Shown piece by piece: positions 44,906 to 57,289 of a DNA stretch of 64,000 nt (its first letter is position 1; the number at the start of each line of letters is the position of its first letter). The DNA is taken from positions 62,001-126,000 of the forward strand of contig JANBPK010000924.1 in NCBI GenBank assembly GCA_027579435.1, in the 5' to 3' direction. The position numbers were made by a program, and so were the translations under genes. The stretch comes from Candolleomyces eurysporus. Its lineage: Eukaryota > Basidiomycota > Agaricomycetes > Agaricales > Psathyrellaceae. Under the pieces are notes generated by a model. That model did no database searches. It saw nothing but the letters and a program-made list of their open reading frames with translations, and was not told where the DNA came from.

Positions 44906-45975
44906 CTCGGCCTCCCAGCAGCGAACGGAGGATAGAGGAGGGTAGGGTGGTGGATTGGAAGGAGACCGGTGAATGACCGAGCAAGGGGTGGGGATGCTTC
45001 TCCTCTTCGCTTCTTGTAGTCGTCCCTTGAACTGCCACTCGCTTCCTTGGATGGTGGATCACTTGCTTCCTCTGCCCCGTTTTGCTGAACCGTGATTTCG
45101 CCTTCTCTGACGCATGTGCGAGAAATGATGGTATGAGCTCCAAGTTGCACATGGACACCCAGGCGACCCAGTCTTGTAGTACGACAGCAGGTGGGACTAT
45201 CTTGAGATAACCAAAGCTTTCGCATGGTCTGTCTATACGCAAGATATTATTAGTGGGCACCCACCGGCCAAGCAATGTCTAGAGTGCCTGAAAACTCACC
45301 TGGTTATCAGCGCTCTGTCCCCTGCCCTTACAGTTTACTCGTGGTAACAAGACTGAGAACGGGATAAACATGAGTCGAGATGCGGTCTCTTATGACGCTG
45401 AATCGGCCTATTTCGCCCTTGGAAGGCTCAAAATGTTGTAATGCACTTCCAGGGTGCTGACAAAACGAGCAGCAGGTGTGCTCCCAATATTCACGAAGTG
45501 CTCGGGGTGAGTTGGCATGGGTGCTATAGTGCCAAGTGGTGAGGTTGACGACAAAACGTGCGTGTGAACGAGTTCTTGCAGGAAGCCATGCGGAGCCAAA
45601 CCGATCACCTTGAATGCGCGCCGACATTTCAATCAGAAAGTCCGACAATAGGTTTGTTGTAAAACTGAATATACGATAGTTCGTCAAAATGGTGGCTACA
45701 GGACAGTAATCGCGTAGCGGAGGATAAACGGTAGGTCAAGGCAGTATTCAGAGAGAAAAGGGACAGATCAAGTATACGCTCGAAAATGCAACTGAAGGAA
45801 GTACATAGGCGTGGGGACTCGAAGAAGAGCAAAGGCATGGCACCACGACTGGAGTCAGGGAGTGCTGTGATATGGTACAATTTAGAAAGAATGCCGAAGG
45901 CCAGCTTCCATTTCAGCAAGAGGACGAGACAGTCACGGTGGAATCACGGTCGAAGGTTGGGGCTTTGACATCACT
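44906..45975. other. Region between 5'-nucleotidase and Argonaute
   Basis: About 1.07 kb: upstream of the 5'-nucleotidase and downstream of Argonaute, both on the minus strand. Minus-strand frames at 44902-45275 and 45328-45687 have no family features. Confidence 0.4.
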
Positions 45976-48900
45976 TTACTACAGACCGATGGTTATCAGT
46001 ATGACAGACCGTCCAAAACCGAGCAGGACTCACCGAGAAATACATGTTCCTCTGAGCGTAGGTCGACAGAGGCCTAAAGTTGGCCCGGAAGCTTTGTAGG
46101 GCAGAGTCGCTGGCCTGTGTGGCAGAGTCGGACATCATGTGGCGGGTTGCAGGGTCATAGTGGTGCTTAGACCGTGCGCAGACAATGTCGGCATCTAAGG
46201 GCCATATCAATAAAATCGAAAATGTCGAAGGAAAGTTACTCACAGTAGACAGGCGCTGGGATCGACACGGAGCGCGTGGCGCGAGCATAGACATGGCACA
46301 GAGAGAACGAGATGGCTTGCATAGCATCGGCGCTGAGAGTGGGTTAGTACATATTCAAAGGCGGTCAGTAGCCACAGAACACACTTGAAGCGATTTTCCT
46401 ACACATGTTCAATGTCAGCCAATATCGCAAACAGAGGTCGGGGGCGGAAAACCTACGTCAAAGAGAACAGAGTAGTGTGACGAGCGACTTGTTCCAAGTA
46501 GACCACCCTGAGACTGAAGGTAGTAGTCAAATTCGATTGGATGACCAATGTCTCGATCGACGACGAGGCCAGCGGGGGCATTCCCAGACTTATCCTTGTC
46601 GCCTCCGTTAACTGGATTGAAGCTGATAGATAGAGAATGATCACAAATAGTGAGAAACGCCGAAATGGAACTGCGAAAGGGCCTAACTCACCGAATGTGG
46701 TGTCGTTTGCCTACGACAACCAGCGTAACTTTGCAGTCTGCCATATCCAATTCAGCGAGAGCCTCTGTCGGTCATAATCAGCAACCATTCTCGTTGTTGG
46801 GAAGGTCGGGAGAGAACTATACCTTTGATCAAGGGTAACTCTGAAAGCGCGAGATCAGTGGAGTCAGTCTTGGATCGTGCTGGTTGAAAAAAGGACTGAC
46901 CTCCGTCAATAACGTGTTTGAACTGCGGCTCAGAGACACCATCTAGAATTGTTAAAACCAAAGCATGTGACGAGGAAGAACAACCATACCTCGGAAGAAG
47001 ATTAGTCGGACAGGTTTGGGCTTCGCGGCCCTCTCGACATTCTTTCGATAGTCGGCATAGTTCTGGAGAGAATTCTAGTTGAGAGAGGGAAAATGTCGTC
47101 AATCATTAGTGGAATAAAATTACAAGCAAGGATCCCTACCTTGACCATTTTCTTCAGGCCAGCTATAATCTCGACGCGACCTTCCTGTACATCGCTATTC
47201 GCAATATACTTCGTGCAGTTGAGGTCGACGCTGGAGACGAGCGCAGCGAACGACGGGCGTCCTTCAGCACCAGGCGCGGGGTGCTGGACATCGGCACCTG
47301 GGATGGAATGGATATCAGTGGCAATGTGTATAAAGACGGCACTCTTACCCATAACGATGGTTGGCTTCGCTGGATCGGAGAGTGACGAGGAGAGACTGGG
47401 ATCGGGGATCGCGTTGATGCCACCCAATTTAACATTGACCCTAATGCACGGTGCACTCGTTAGCAAGGCTAAATGCAATCCCGGAGCTGAAACTAAACAC
47501 GAACTTCAATAAGACATTTGCCCAGTACTGGGCGTTTGCGCGGGAGCATTTGAATGACTTGAGGCACTGGGTAGCCACTCCTTGCTATATCAATAAAATA
47601 AATTTTAGGAACGGCAGCACAACGTTGAACAGGAAGAGAAGGGACATACAATAATATCGCCAAAGCTACAGAAAGGATCAGTAGCTGTTATAGAGACAAA
47701 GGAAATGTATCAGGCTCACTGCTTCACGGCGGTATATATCTCATCCCCTTGATCAGGTAAGACAACGACAAAAAGACTAGGGCCGGTACGAGTTTTATCA
47801 AAGACCATCTTGCCAGCGGTGCGGAGTTGCTGACGGGTACCGTTGAGATGGGTTCTCATTTCGAATCCGACAAACAAGGCGTTCTCACCTGAACGATATC
47901 TCCATTCCCGTTCTCATAGCGAATCAGAGGGTTAGCATGCGCAAAGCTGATCCCTAAGAAGTTCAAAGTGTTGTCAAATCAATTGCTATCAGATTATAGT
48001 GATGATTGACTTGCCTAAATTCCTCGCTTCGTTCGTAAGACCTTCGATCATCGTCCTGCAATTGTTCTGGCCAAATCTCTGCTCTCTTTCGTAAACGATG
48101 ACAACCCACTGCGGGATTGGTGAGCATGGTTTGAATAGCTTCTTCTGTGCCCTGTAGTAGAAGATTGCGATGAGATTCGGGACAATAGGGAGAACGGACA
48201 ACATACATGTTCCAAGAGCCGTTCCTCGGTTTCTATCGTCTCAAAATAAGAGAAAGGCGAAGAAAAGGCTCCAATCAATTGGTACTCACAACTGACTGAC
48301 CGCTATACTTCATGGTTNGGGGGGTCAAGCACGCGTCCGTTGGTCTCGATGAAACCGGAAGTATCAACGGACATCCCAAATGACCGGACGTATTGTGATT
48401 GGCCGTATTGCAGATGCTATAAATTAGTAAGATGGTCAATCGATTGGCAATCTGAACAATGAAAGGTAAACAAATACCTGTGTCCCTCGCTGTACAATAC
48501 CGAATCGTTCATCAGGTCGCTTCTTTGAAAATTCAAGGACGTCGTTGGTCTTGTTTGGTGGAATCTGCTTGCGCATGATCTGGCCTGGTGGAACGTTGCA
48601 CACCTCAAGAGGTACAAGGGCATTCCTTCCAATCTATCACAGAAAGTCAGAACCAGGATAGGAATAAAACAAGGAAACACACCTCAGCGCAAAGGACGCG
48701 CGGGTACTGAAGCGGACGACCAAGCTTCTGCTGAAAATACCGAGCAACCGTCATGGTGGCCCCATTGTGATCAAACGTGATCTGGTCAGCGCCTTGCTTG
48801 CTAAGGCTGCGAATAACTCGCTTCTTGTTGCCAGTCGTCTTGTCGACAGTGACTTGGAGACCTGTTATGAATCTTTGCAACTTGATGCGAGCATGATCAG

Positions 48901-50128
48901 GAAGGCCACTAGCCGGCGCAAGTAAGTTCGGGTCGCCTCCAGGCCTGTCAAGGGCCTCGAGACACAATCCGATGAGAGGACCACGCTTGTACATGATCCC
49001 GGTGGCGATGTCGACATTCACGAACATTCGACTGATTCCCGGCCGAAGGGACTGGAAGAGCCCTCTCCAGAGCTCAATTCCGCCGCCGATATCTCGCCTT
49101 TCCAGTTGCTCGACAAAGAAGGACCGGGTGTTGAATGGGAAGTTGAGGTTTGGCTCCATCTTCAAAGCTACGTTGCACGCCTACACACGAATTAGAAGCT
49201 AGCGTTGTCTGAAAGCGATAGTGTTCACTAACCGTTATAGCCGTGATAGCTTCTTCATCGTGCGACTGCTGTCCGTTGACAAACCGATCCAGCAACCTGA
49301 TACGGATGGCGAATTAATGAAATAGGCTTTCATGAAACGAATGAACTCACTCTGGGTTGATAGTCGCAACGAGGGTCAGCTTAACCTTGTAGACCTTCGG
49401 TGGGCGGGTGGGATTGGGTCCACCGTTAGCTTGTGGCAAAGGGACATCGAACTAGGTCGGCATGAGATCCGATTCGGTGGATGAAGCAATCGAGACTGAC
49501 CTCTTTGGAATCGCCAAAGTTGAGGGCGCTAGGGCAGAAAATATTCTTTCGTCCATCGTACGCACCGCGGGGGGTGAATACCTGAGGAGCGACCGAATTC
49601 TGCAAAGTCTTGATGATCGCGAGGTTCAACCTCGCAGGCAGGTTATCAGGAGTGACGACTAGTGATCATCAGATCGCTATCCGTGGATAGCGCTAAAGAG
49701 TATAACATACCAACTGATTCGGAATCAGCAACTGGTCAAACGAGTTGGAATACCGATACTCTCAAACTTACCGTCATAGTGGTAAATCGTGGACTCTGGG
49801 AGTGTAGCGGAGAAGGCGTTCACCTGAACGCGGCATACACGTCCAGCCTGACCATACCCTACCGTGCCGTCACGCTTGACGCCGATTGTCTTGACGTGGG
49901 CAGCTTACAGACACAAAGAGTAAAGGGAATAGACATTGATTTACGTGTAGTAAAATAACGCAAAATCAACTACTCACCAGCTTGAACCAACGTTGGACCA
50001 ACGGCCGTTCCACCTCTACCAGCACCAGGGGTACCCCTTGGTGAAGCGCCACGAGGGGCTCCACCTCGCGGTCCACCACCTCGCGGCCCACCTTGAGGGC
50101 GGCCTCTAGGCGCTGACTTCGGTGGCAT
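45976..50128 (-). CDS. AGO: Argonaute (eukaryotic Ago clade)
   Basis: A gene with about 20 short introns, roughly 900 residues. The start is an Arg/Gly-rich tail ([18 protein letters not shown]), then the N domain ([20 protein letters not shown]). The linker and PAZ regions follow ([60 protein letters not shown]), then the MID domain ([20 protein letters not shown]). PIWI shows all four catalytic positions: [11 protein letters not shown] (D), VQEGRVEII (E), [13 protein letters not shown] (D across an intron) and [14 protein letters not shown] (H). GKRHHIRFNP is also typical. It should be slicer-competent and act with Dicer products in RNA silencing. The last intron follows MYFS and leaves only the TAA stop (45978-45976) in the final exon. 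Deleting the N at 48318 keeps the frame (LDPPTMKYSG). I did not fix every splice site. Confidence 0.93.
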
Positions 50129-51079
50129 GATCGTTAGATTGGACAATCAGAAAAAAANGAGATCGCTTTTGAGGCAGTTGTCCGTCTGTCTCGAGAGCTG
50201 GGGAAAGCAAGAAAGACCGAGGGGAGGGGCGTTGATATACCCTGTCCGGCCGTTGCCGGGACCTGGGAAATCACCCATTTCAGAAGCTGAGGCGTCCCTG
50301 TGACCCTGCCGTTTTCGGTAGACATCTGATGTGGCGGGATAAAATTAACCCGCAGTTGTCTTCCACTACGCGCAGTCCAATTGAATGGTGATTCTGGGGT
50401 GATTCGGTCCCAAAGAGCGTGTTGTTTAACGTAAACTTGACCATACTCGTGGTGCATGTGTTACGATTAAGGTGACCTCAAGCTTTCTAGCTTCCTGCGC
50501 GGTCACATCGGAAAAACCCGCAGTTGTCGCGGTGAGGCAGTAAAACATCAAAGAACCATTGAAGACGAGGTTTATCGGTACTGCGTATCCCTCGAAATAT
50601 GGATATTCCTCAAAGGTGCCCCCGTCCGACCCAACATAGTTCCCTCCACGGGTGCAGGTCCGAGTCTGGTCAAAGATCGGAACAAAACTTGCAGATAACA
50701 ATAACGAGACATCGTATCACCATTGTGGAAGTACAACACACTCTTGATTTCAGTTCGAGATTTGAGATCTTCCGGCGAGACAATGCAAGGGTCCTTACTC
50801 AGGACACCTTTGTCCCATCTAGCCTAATAGTTGCTTGGATATCACCTTCATGGCAGTCGGCAGTGGCTTTGATCAACCAACAGTGGAAAGCGCCGCTCAG
50901 TCTAACGACGGCTGTGTAAACTTCAAAAAATACAATGATCAAAGTTACCCAAACGCGCAGGTCAATGCAATCCGACAGGGCACTTTGAATTGGCATAAAT
51001 AGGGCTCACATCCGACGCCATATCATAACTCCCAAAATTTGACAACCGACACACACTCCGGATTTCCTCCAACATCGCC
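50129..51079. other. Region upstream of Argonaute with possible minus-strand exons
   Basis: About 950 bp. Minus-strand frames at 50799-50996 (with a hydrophobic start VWVTLIIVFFEVYTAVV), 50426-50701 and 50134-50457 might be exons of one small membrane or secreted protein, since they follow in order and look codon-biased, but I could not join them convincingly. An N lies at 50158. Confidence 0.3.
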
Positions 51080-51431
51080 ATGCAGTCTCAGGCCAACGAG
51101 AACTCGAATTGTTCGAGTCACACCTCGGCCTCCACTTTTGGCCGCTCCAGAGACAAATTTGATATGAAATTCGCATTGCTCCCGCCTCCCGCCCCTNACC
51201 AGAGAGCTCTTCGATCTTCCTGGCGACGTTCCTCGTCCAGAGGCCCCAACGCCCTGCAGAGGTACTTTCGGCGCTGATGCCACTGATGGTCTCAGAGATG
51301 CTCTAGACTCTGTCAATCCTGTCCGGAATGCCGATACTGCCCGAGGAGAAGCGACCCTGTTGAGCAAGTCGGCTCCTGCTGGGAGCGTCCTCTCAGACTG
51401 GCTAGCCTCTGAGCGAGCTCAAAGGAAGTAG
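51080..51431 (+). CDS. Small acidic/basic low-complexity protein, 116 residues
   Basis: With the N at 51197 removed, one frame runs from ATG 51080 to TAG 51429-51431: MQSQANENSNCSSHTSASTF, then KFDMKFALLPPPAPTRELFD, DATDGLRDALDSVNPVRNAD and GSVLSDWLASERAQRK at the end. As given, the N truncates it. No family is recognised. The composition (Ser/Asp/Arg, no hydrophobic core) suggests a disordered protein. It lies alone upstream of the F-box array. Evidence for a gene is the open frame only. Confidence 0.45.
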
Positions 51432-51720
51432 GGATTTGATAATTCCCGCTACCTTGATTCTAGCTTCCCGACGCGCCCTATGGTCTCGTATTGCTGGCTT
51501 TGGATTTATTTTTGGCATTAGACTGTCTACGCTCAGTGTATTTCTCTAATCAATTACAGTGCACTTTAAGGTTGGCAACTAGTTCTTCCTCGCTCTGCTG
51601 GGTTCAAGCTTCTATAGAACGAACGAAATGTGTATCTCGTGAATGTCCCGTACGAGTTCGCTTGAACATCGCATATCGCAAGGGCATCGAAATTTTACTT
51701 TTGGACCACAGGGCTCCGGG
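51432..51720. other. Region before F-box relic
   Basis: About 290 bp with no gene; it probably includes decayed 5' sequence of the following relic. Confidence 0.3.
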
Positions 51721-52330
51721 TAAGATGGAGTTGGAAAAATCGCTGCAAGCTGATCGAAGCTTTACCTCACGCAGCTCCCCAAATCTCCTCGCAGTCTTTC
51801 CCGATGAGCAACCTGGATCGATCTACAGCTATCTCCGGCTCAGCCTGTATGGTTGGGAGACTTGTGGAGGTTACAAAACTTTGAGCCCTTCGCAAGTGTT
51901 GACCTTGAGCCAACCCCGAGCTGGTGTTCAAAACTACTTTACACCAGTGCATACTGAGAGATTCAAAACTGCAGGCTTGTTCGTGCCTATGAACCCATGA
52001 GACTTGCGCCCTTGTTTCCTATCGATCGGATGGACCTCTTCGCCCTCAGGCGGGCATCGCTCGGACCGTATCTATGGTCTCAATTCCTAGAGCGCTACCA
52101 CGAGGGAGATGTTTAGTCTATCTAGCTCTTGTTAGCTGTAAAAGAGCATCGAAGTGTACACAATCACACCATGCTGTTCTGCTCCAACGTACATGCGGCT
52201 GGGTTCGTCTTCTCCAGTCCTGTTATGGTCGGTCATACGTACACACAATCGATCCGTTCGTGAGTTCTCATGAAGGCTCCAAGCTGAGGTCATTGCGAGG
52301 ACGTGTGGCGTGAGTGACTCCATTGCTCCT
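51721..52330 (+). pseudogene. F-box gene relic
   Basis: It aligns with F-box gene 1 (54503-56486): CTACAGCTATCTCCGGCTC and GCAAGTGTTGACCTTGAGCC match the F-box exon, CGGATGGACCTCTTCGCCCT the next exon, and CATCGAAGTGTACACAATC (52148) the third. The F-box core itself is broken, most of exon 2 is missing and frames change. The flank after it, 52440-52640, repeats the 3' part of the DUF6593 gene at 54080-54360. Confidence 0.7.
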
Positions 52331-53166
52331 CCTTTCGTGTATCTTTGGTGCACACTGGTTGTTGCATGTCCCATGACTATAGCTATAAGGTGCAGTCTCC
52401 TTCGACTTTAATTTCGTATCCAAGACTCAACCCGTGGTGCTGAGCACTGCCCAGCTGATCTTTGGAGCTTGAAGGCGTAGGCCCCGAACCGGCGGTGGTG
52501 GTGGAGCGGGTTGTTGACCTTACTGAGCAGAAACCGTGTTTCATTATATTAGTATTCAACTACCTTTGGCAGAATAGCAGTTTCGCGGAATAGCGAAAGC
52601 TCTGTCTGAATCATAAAAACGAGATTTTTGGATCTGAGTACTGTCAGAGCCCGATGAGATCAACTACTAGAGCACTACCACGAGGGAGATGACTGTTGAA
52701 TATATCATTTCTTTTCTTCTTTTACTTTACGATACTATACTATTCCATTCATTCGATGCTCTCGTCGATCGCCTACTATTCTCGTTTCATATCGGACTGG
52801 TTATATCATATTTGGACCCGTCTCGAGAGAGGTTCACAGCACTATCGATTTCAAGCTGAGGGCACTGCCAGTGGGGGTGTAGCGCGATTTACGCCATAGC
52901 TCCCTTCATGTGTCTTTGGCTGCCCAGTCTACATTAACTTTAACTTTAGCTGTAAGGCGCAGTCCACTTTTACTTTAACTTCACACCCAAGACACTGCTC
53001 AACTGATCCTAGGAGCTGACACTGTATAATATTTTAAAGACCCGCCAACGTCGCTGGCAGACCCTATCAATTCACTCCCAGTTTTCTCTGCAGTACACGC
53101 AGCCCCAAACGCTACCTTTCTGGTATTCTCGCGCTCCCACTGAAATCGCATTCAACAGCAGACAGA
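52331..53166. other. Decayed repeat of the array and DUF6593 upstream region
   Basis: 52480-52640 resembles the Gly-rich tail and 3' flank of the DUF6593 gene (54080-54360), so it is another relic. The stretch 52640-53166 holds the upstream region of the next gene; TATAATATTTTAAAG at 53025-53039 could be a TATA element about 130 bp before the start. Confidence 0.45.
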
Positions 53167-54139
53167 ATGAAACTGATTCTGTCGTCGTGTTCTCCATGGA
53201 AATCGGATTACTACGGCTCTCAAACCAGAGAGCTGGTGTACACAGCAACTATCGATTTTAGTTCTCTTGGGCCCACAAAGGTAGCCCTTGATAGAATTAT
53301 GCCTGGTAAGCGGTAACCTTCTCCTCGACTATCGATTTGACTGTGATTGTCTTTTGGACATTCTTCCATTCAGTAACCTACGGCTCGACGCAGCCACAAG
53401 CGGAACGCCAGCTCTCAAGAGTTTCCTCAATCGAATTTCACGCCTCCTCTTCAAACGTGGTTTCCATCGGTGGACAAGAAATTCCCGCCGATGAGCTTTT
53501 ACACACAAAGGGAGTACCTCAAAGTCTACCTGGAGGGTAAGCGTTCATTGAAGCCGTCCAATTCGCTAGCGGGCTCTCATTTCCAACCTTTGAGCTTCAT
53601 CCTCACTGCAACTCTGCAGAAAACGCTACATGATTGGACCCGAAGGCACAGAATACAAGTGGGTGTTAGGGCGCACGAAGCTTGAGGTGAGAGCAGCTGT
53701 GTTGTTCATTGCTCTAGTTGCAAAGTATCATAGACCACACCACAATTTCTTTTCGAGCTCAGGATCCACACCAGCTTCTCTCGAAATCTTTCTTCCTACC
53801 CGTAGCAACCTGTTAAATCAGCCGGGTAGATATGACCAAGCAACAGTCGACTTAATTTTGACCACCTTCATTTATATGGAACGGAAGAGGAGGGATAAGG
53901 AGAGAACGCGGAGGAAAGCTGACGGCGGTGATGGTGATGATGGAGGTGGTGATTTTGGGGATAATATTGGAGGTAGTAGCGATGAAGGCGGTGGTTTTTG
54001 GGTTGGTAGTGGAGGTGATGGTGGAGGTGGTGGTTTTGGGGCGGTAGCGGAGGCGGCGGTGATGGAAGTGGTGGCTGTGGGGGTGGTAGTGGAGGCGGTG
54101 GTGGTGGAGGAGGGGGTTGTTGATCTAACTGGGAAGTAA
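53167..54139 (+). CDS. DUF6593 protein with Gly-rich tail
   Basis: Exons 53167-53305, 53374-53536 and 53620-54139 give 273 residues. MKLILSSCSPWKSDYYGSQT opens the family fold; then comes LVYTATIDFSSLGPTKVALD, VSSIEFHASSSNVVSIGGQE, RYMIGPEGTEYKWVLGRTKL, and VAKYHRPHHNFFSSSGSTPA through VDLILTTFIYMERKRRDKER. Compared with the paralog at 59851, the third intron and the first codons of exon 4 are lost by a deletion of about 80 bp, and the remnant is read through in frame (LEVRAAVLFIAL). The tail is Gly-rich, then turns Val-rich after GGGGGFGAVAEAAV; one more G in the run 54038-54041 would continue as GGGS...GGGC and stop at 54123. Function unknown. Confidence 0.75.
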
Positions 54140-54502
54140 CCGTATTCAATTGGGTTGGTATAATACAAACCTACCATGCTGGATCCGCTGCTGTTCTCCG
54201 GGNTCGGTGGGGATATTCTAAGTAACTTCACCTTTTGCAGTGAGCCTGAATGCCAGTTCTCCTGCGTAAGCCCATTGAGATATCTAATAGCAGTATTCAA
54301 CGGAATAGCGAAAGCTCTGTCCGTATCATCGAAAATATTGGATATGAGGACTTTGAGAGCCACATAGATGAAGGCAGGGGGGGNCACGCAGGAAGGGTGG
54401 AGGAGCCTGAGACGGCGCATCTCATGCCCCAGAAAGCTTTGGAACACTTTTTACGAACGGTCGTGTGAGTTGTGCATGTGCCTGACGATACTCAGTGAAT
54501 AA

Positions 54503-56486
54503 ATGAGTAAAGAAATGAGTCTGAATATTAGTCAGAAGCCTTGCTTCGGTCCGGTCCGGAGGATCGCCATTCTTACAAAAGCAATGTTCGGTGTAACGAA
54601 GCAGGGCTTGCCACGAACCGAGAATCTAACCTTTCCCACTCCCGACGGTCGCTCTCTTTCTTCCTTGATGAGCGACCTGAATCTACCCACAGCTATCTCT
54701 GGTTCGGGCTGTATGACCGAGAGACTTGCAGCCGACGTCTGGTTGGAACTCGTAGATCTTCTAGACCCTCGACAAGTGCTAACTTTAAGCCAGGTACGTT
54801 CGCCCTCGTTTTCAAAGCTGCTAGCTTTCGTGCTCGTGCTTACTGAACAATCCAAATATGTAGGTCTGTTCGTGTCTACGCCGCCTCATCGATCACCGCG
54901 AAGTTTGGGTCCAAATCCTTCTCTCGGTGTGTCAGGAGCATGCTTTATTCGTGCCCTCGTTCCCAAGGCATCGGATGGACCTTTTCGCCCTCAAGCGAGC
55001 CTCCCTCGGACCATATCGATGGTCCCGATCACTAGAGCGCTACCACAAGCAACATGGTGACATCGTCAACGAGCGTGGGCCGATCCTGGAGCCCATCTCG
55101 ATCACCAAACCCAGCTTGCTCCACACTCGAAAGTATTCGGCAATCCAGTTTCTCGTCCCAGGAGGCCGGTTCCTCATTAACGCACATCATCATGCCCTAG
55201 AACTCTGGGACTTAGGTGCAGTCGGACCCGCCAATACCAAGAAAGATGACTTGGATTCGGATGATGCGGTCCGCCCAATCCTCCTCGCGTCCAGAAGCGA
55301 TATATTGGAACCAGCTCAACCTTCCAATTGGCTTCTAGTATTGCTGGTCCAACAGGAGATGTTGTCGGGGGAGAGTTTGACTGTTGCAGTCGCGATGAAT
55401 AACGCTGTTTCTCAACTGGTGTACGTACAAGCTTCGAGTGTTCTCTTCAGAATAATTAATTACAATCTCGATCTGACGTACTTTTTACAAAAGGAACATT
55501 GAAGTCTACACAATCGCACCATGCCGCACAACTCCGACGTTCAAGCGAGTAGGATCGATTGCGATCTGTAATGCCAGTGCGGGTTGGAGTCTCATGCGCA
55601 TGTTTAGCTTGGGTATGACCGACAACACTTTCTCTTTTCTGACGGGCAAATACTTCATGATATGGAACTTTCGAAACAACCGGTACACACTCTATCCAGC
55701 TGGAGACGTCTCGGCGGTAAGTACGAAGAACGTCTCATTTATCGATAATATACGCGATAAGCTTGTCAGTGCTAACAGCAAACGGCCGTCATGCAGGTAT
55801 ATCTCCTGGGAAACTCTGCGCTCGCCTTGAGTAAAGGAGGAACTGTCACAACTTGGCAAGTGTGCCGCGACCAACTTGACAATGAGCTTTTTCCAAGTCC
55901 CTCATTCCCTCAGCAGTCCAGAGTTCGCACCGTAGACCTGCAGCCTAGTCCAAAGCCATCATCTGTTCGACGGTTGCTAGAAATCGACCGTGGTCCGAGT
56001 CCTAGGTCCTTTGTGTTCCAATCTGAATGGTACCACAACACGCCTGTTCCATTCAGGTTCCAAAACAGGAAGAAGGAGCCAAATGGAGACACCCTCGTCG
56101 AACGGTACCAAGTTGATATTGACGAGTCTGGCATACTTACAATCACTTCGATTGCCACCTTCATTCTCCCTGGTTCCTTCCGCTACGAATACGCCGTTGG
56201 TTGGACGCGAAGTGGAAAAATGGGATTGGAGGGCGATCCCACTCTAATCGCCAGCAGGTCAGGCGATACTGTCCGATGGTTTGTTCATTCGCTTGGAGGG
56301 AGAGGGATGGATGGGTCGGGCAGCGACCCTGTTAACGTTACAACAACAGTCAGACTCGCCCCAATTTGGGAGGACTATAGTAACCCAGCCTTCTGCTCGA
56401 TCTCAGGTCGCTCAGTAATTCCTCATAAAAAATCCACCGGAGAAACCACGAGTGACGTGTGGTACATTCATAATTACCTGTCCTAG
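54503..56486 (+). CDS. F-box protein 1
   Basis: Exons 54503-54793, 54864-55420, 55494-55716 and 55797-56486 give 586 residues. The F-box is formed by the first splice: ERLAADVWLELVDLLDPRQV LTLSQ then VCSCLRRLIDHREVWVQILL (residues about 76-118). This should bind Skp1 and make the protein a substrate receptor of an SCF ubiquitin ligase. The rest looks like a degenerate WD-type propeller with repeated LVPGGRFLINAHHHALELWD, FLTGKYFMIWNFRNNRY and LLGNSALALSKGGTVTTWQV blocks; it could bind the target. This type is strongly expanded in Agaricales. The N-terminal 75 residues are not conserved in F-box protein 2, so the true start may be nearer the F-box. Confidence 0.82.
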
Positions 56487-56610
56487 GAAGGTGGGCCATG
56501 GACCACCTTCGAGTCAAATCTAAAGCGGCAGGGAGGGCAGGTCGGTCAAGGAGCCTAGTAACGGTACGGTGCGCAGTGTGCGTACTCTTAGGTAGCAATT
56601 GAATGAATGA

Positions 56611-57100
56611 ATGTCCAGGCAACTGAATCATCGTTCGGTGTGGCTCGTACGTTCGAGTGTGGGTGGAATGGTTGACTCGTGTTCTGGGGTACTTCGGCTG
56701 CAGCTCGAGGCTCCCAAGAGCTTCAACGTCTCCGCACCTACCTCCCCGGAGTACCAACCAACCCTTGAATGCTGCGGCCTCGAGGCAGCGTTTGTGACTG
56801 AAGCTTCAACCGCGTGTGACTTATAGTTCGTGGAAACCTGCCCAGACGCAAGAAAAATCGAAGACAGAAGCTTCCAAGACGATTTCGGATCCTGTCTCAA
56901 CCACCGTATTCAAACCAGAGGCTGCCACCAGACAATATGAGCGAGAACAGTTTCCCATCCCCGTAGGCTGGTTCCTGATTACCGCCGAAAAAGATACCCT
57001 CGGACTGTGGAACCAGGCCCCGTCGCGAGAGGCGGATACACGTTCTTTTAATTGTTTAAAATGGCGCGCAGTGTGTGGTCGTACTTTATATTGGAGCGCA
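56611..57100 (+). pseudogene. F-box gene fragment
   Basis: The frame at 56816-57154 has FPIPVGWFLITAEKDTLGLW, matching FLVPGGRFLINAHHHALELW of F-box protein 1, and a preceding stretch KTISDPVSTTVFKPEAATRQ in the place of LEPISITKPSLLHTRKY. The F-box and the rest of the propeller are missing. It lies between the two intact F-box genes. Confidence 0.55.
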
Positions 57101-57289
57101 TCGTTAGCGAACGAAGGTGTGTTTTGGGTATTTTTTTTCGTCCAATCTGAATAACAACAAACATGGCTTCTGAGGCAGTAGACTCGACGGCTCTTTCTCC
57201 TTCCTCCCACACGTCCCGCGAAAACTCTCCGCGTCACCAACTACAAACTTGAGCGTAGGAACCAGAATCTACGGAAGCAGCTTACTACC

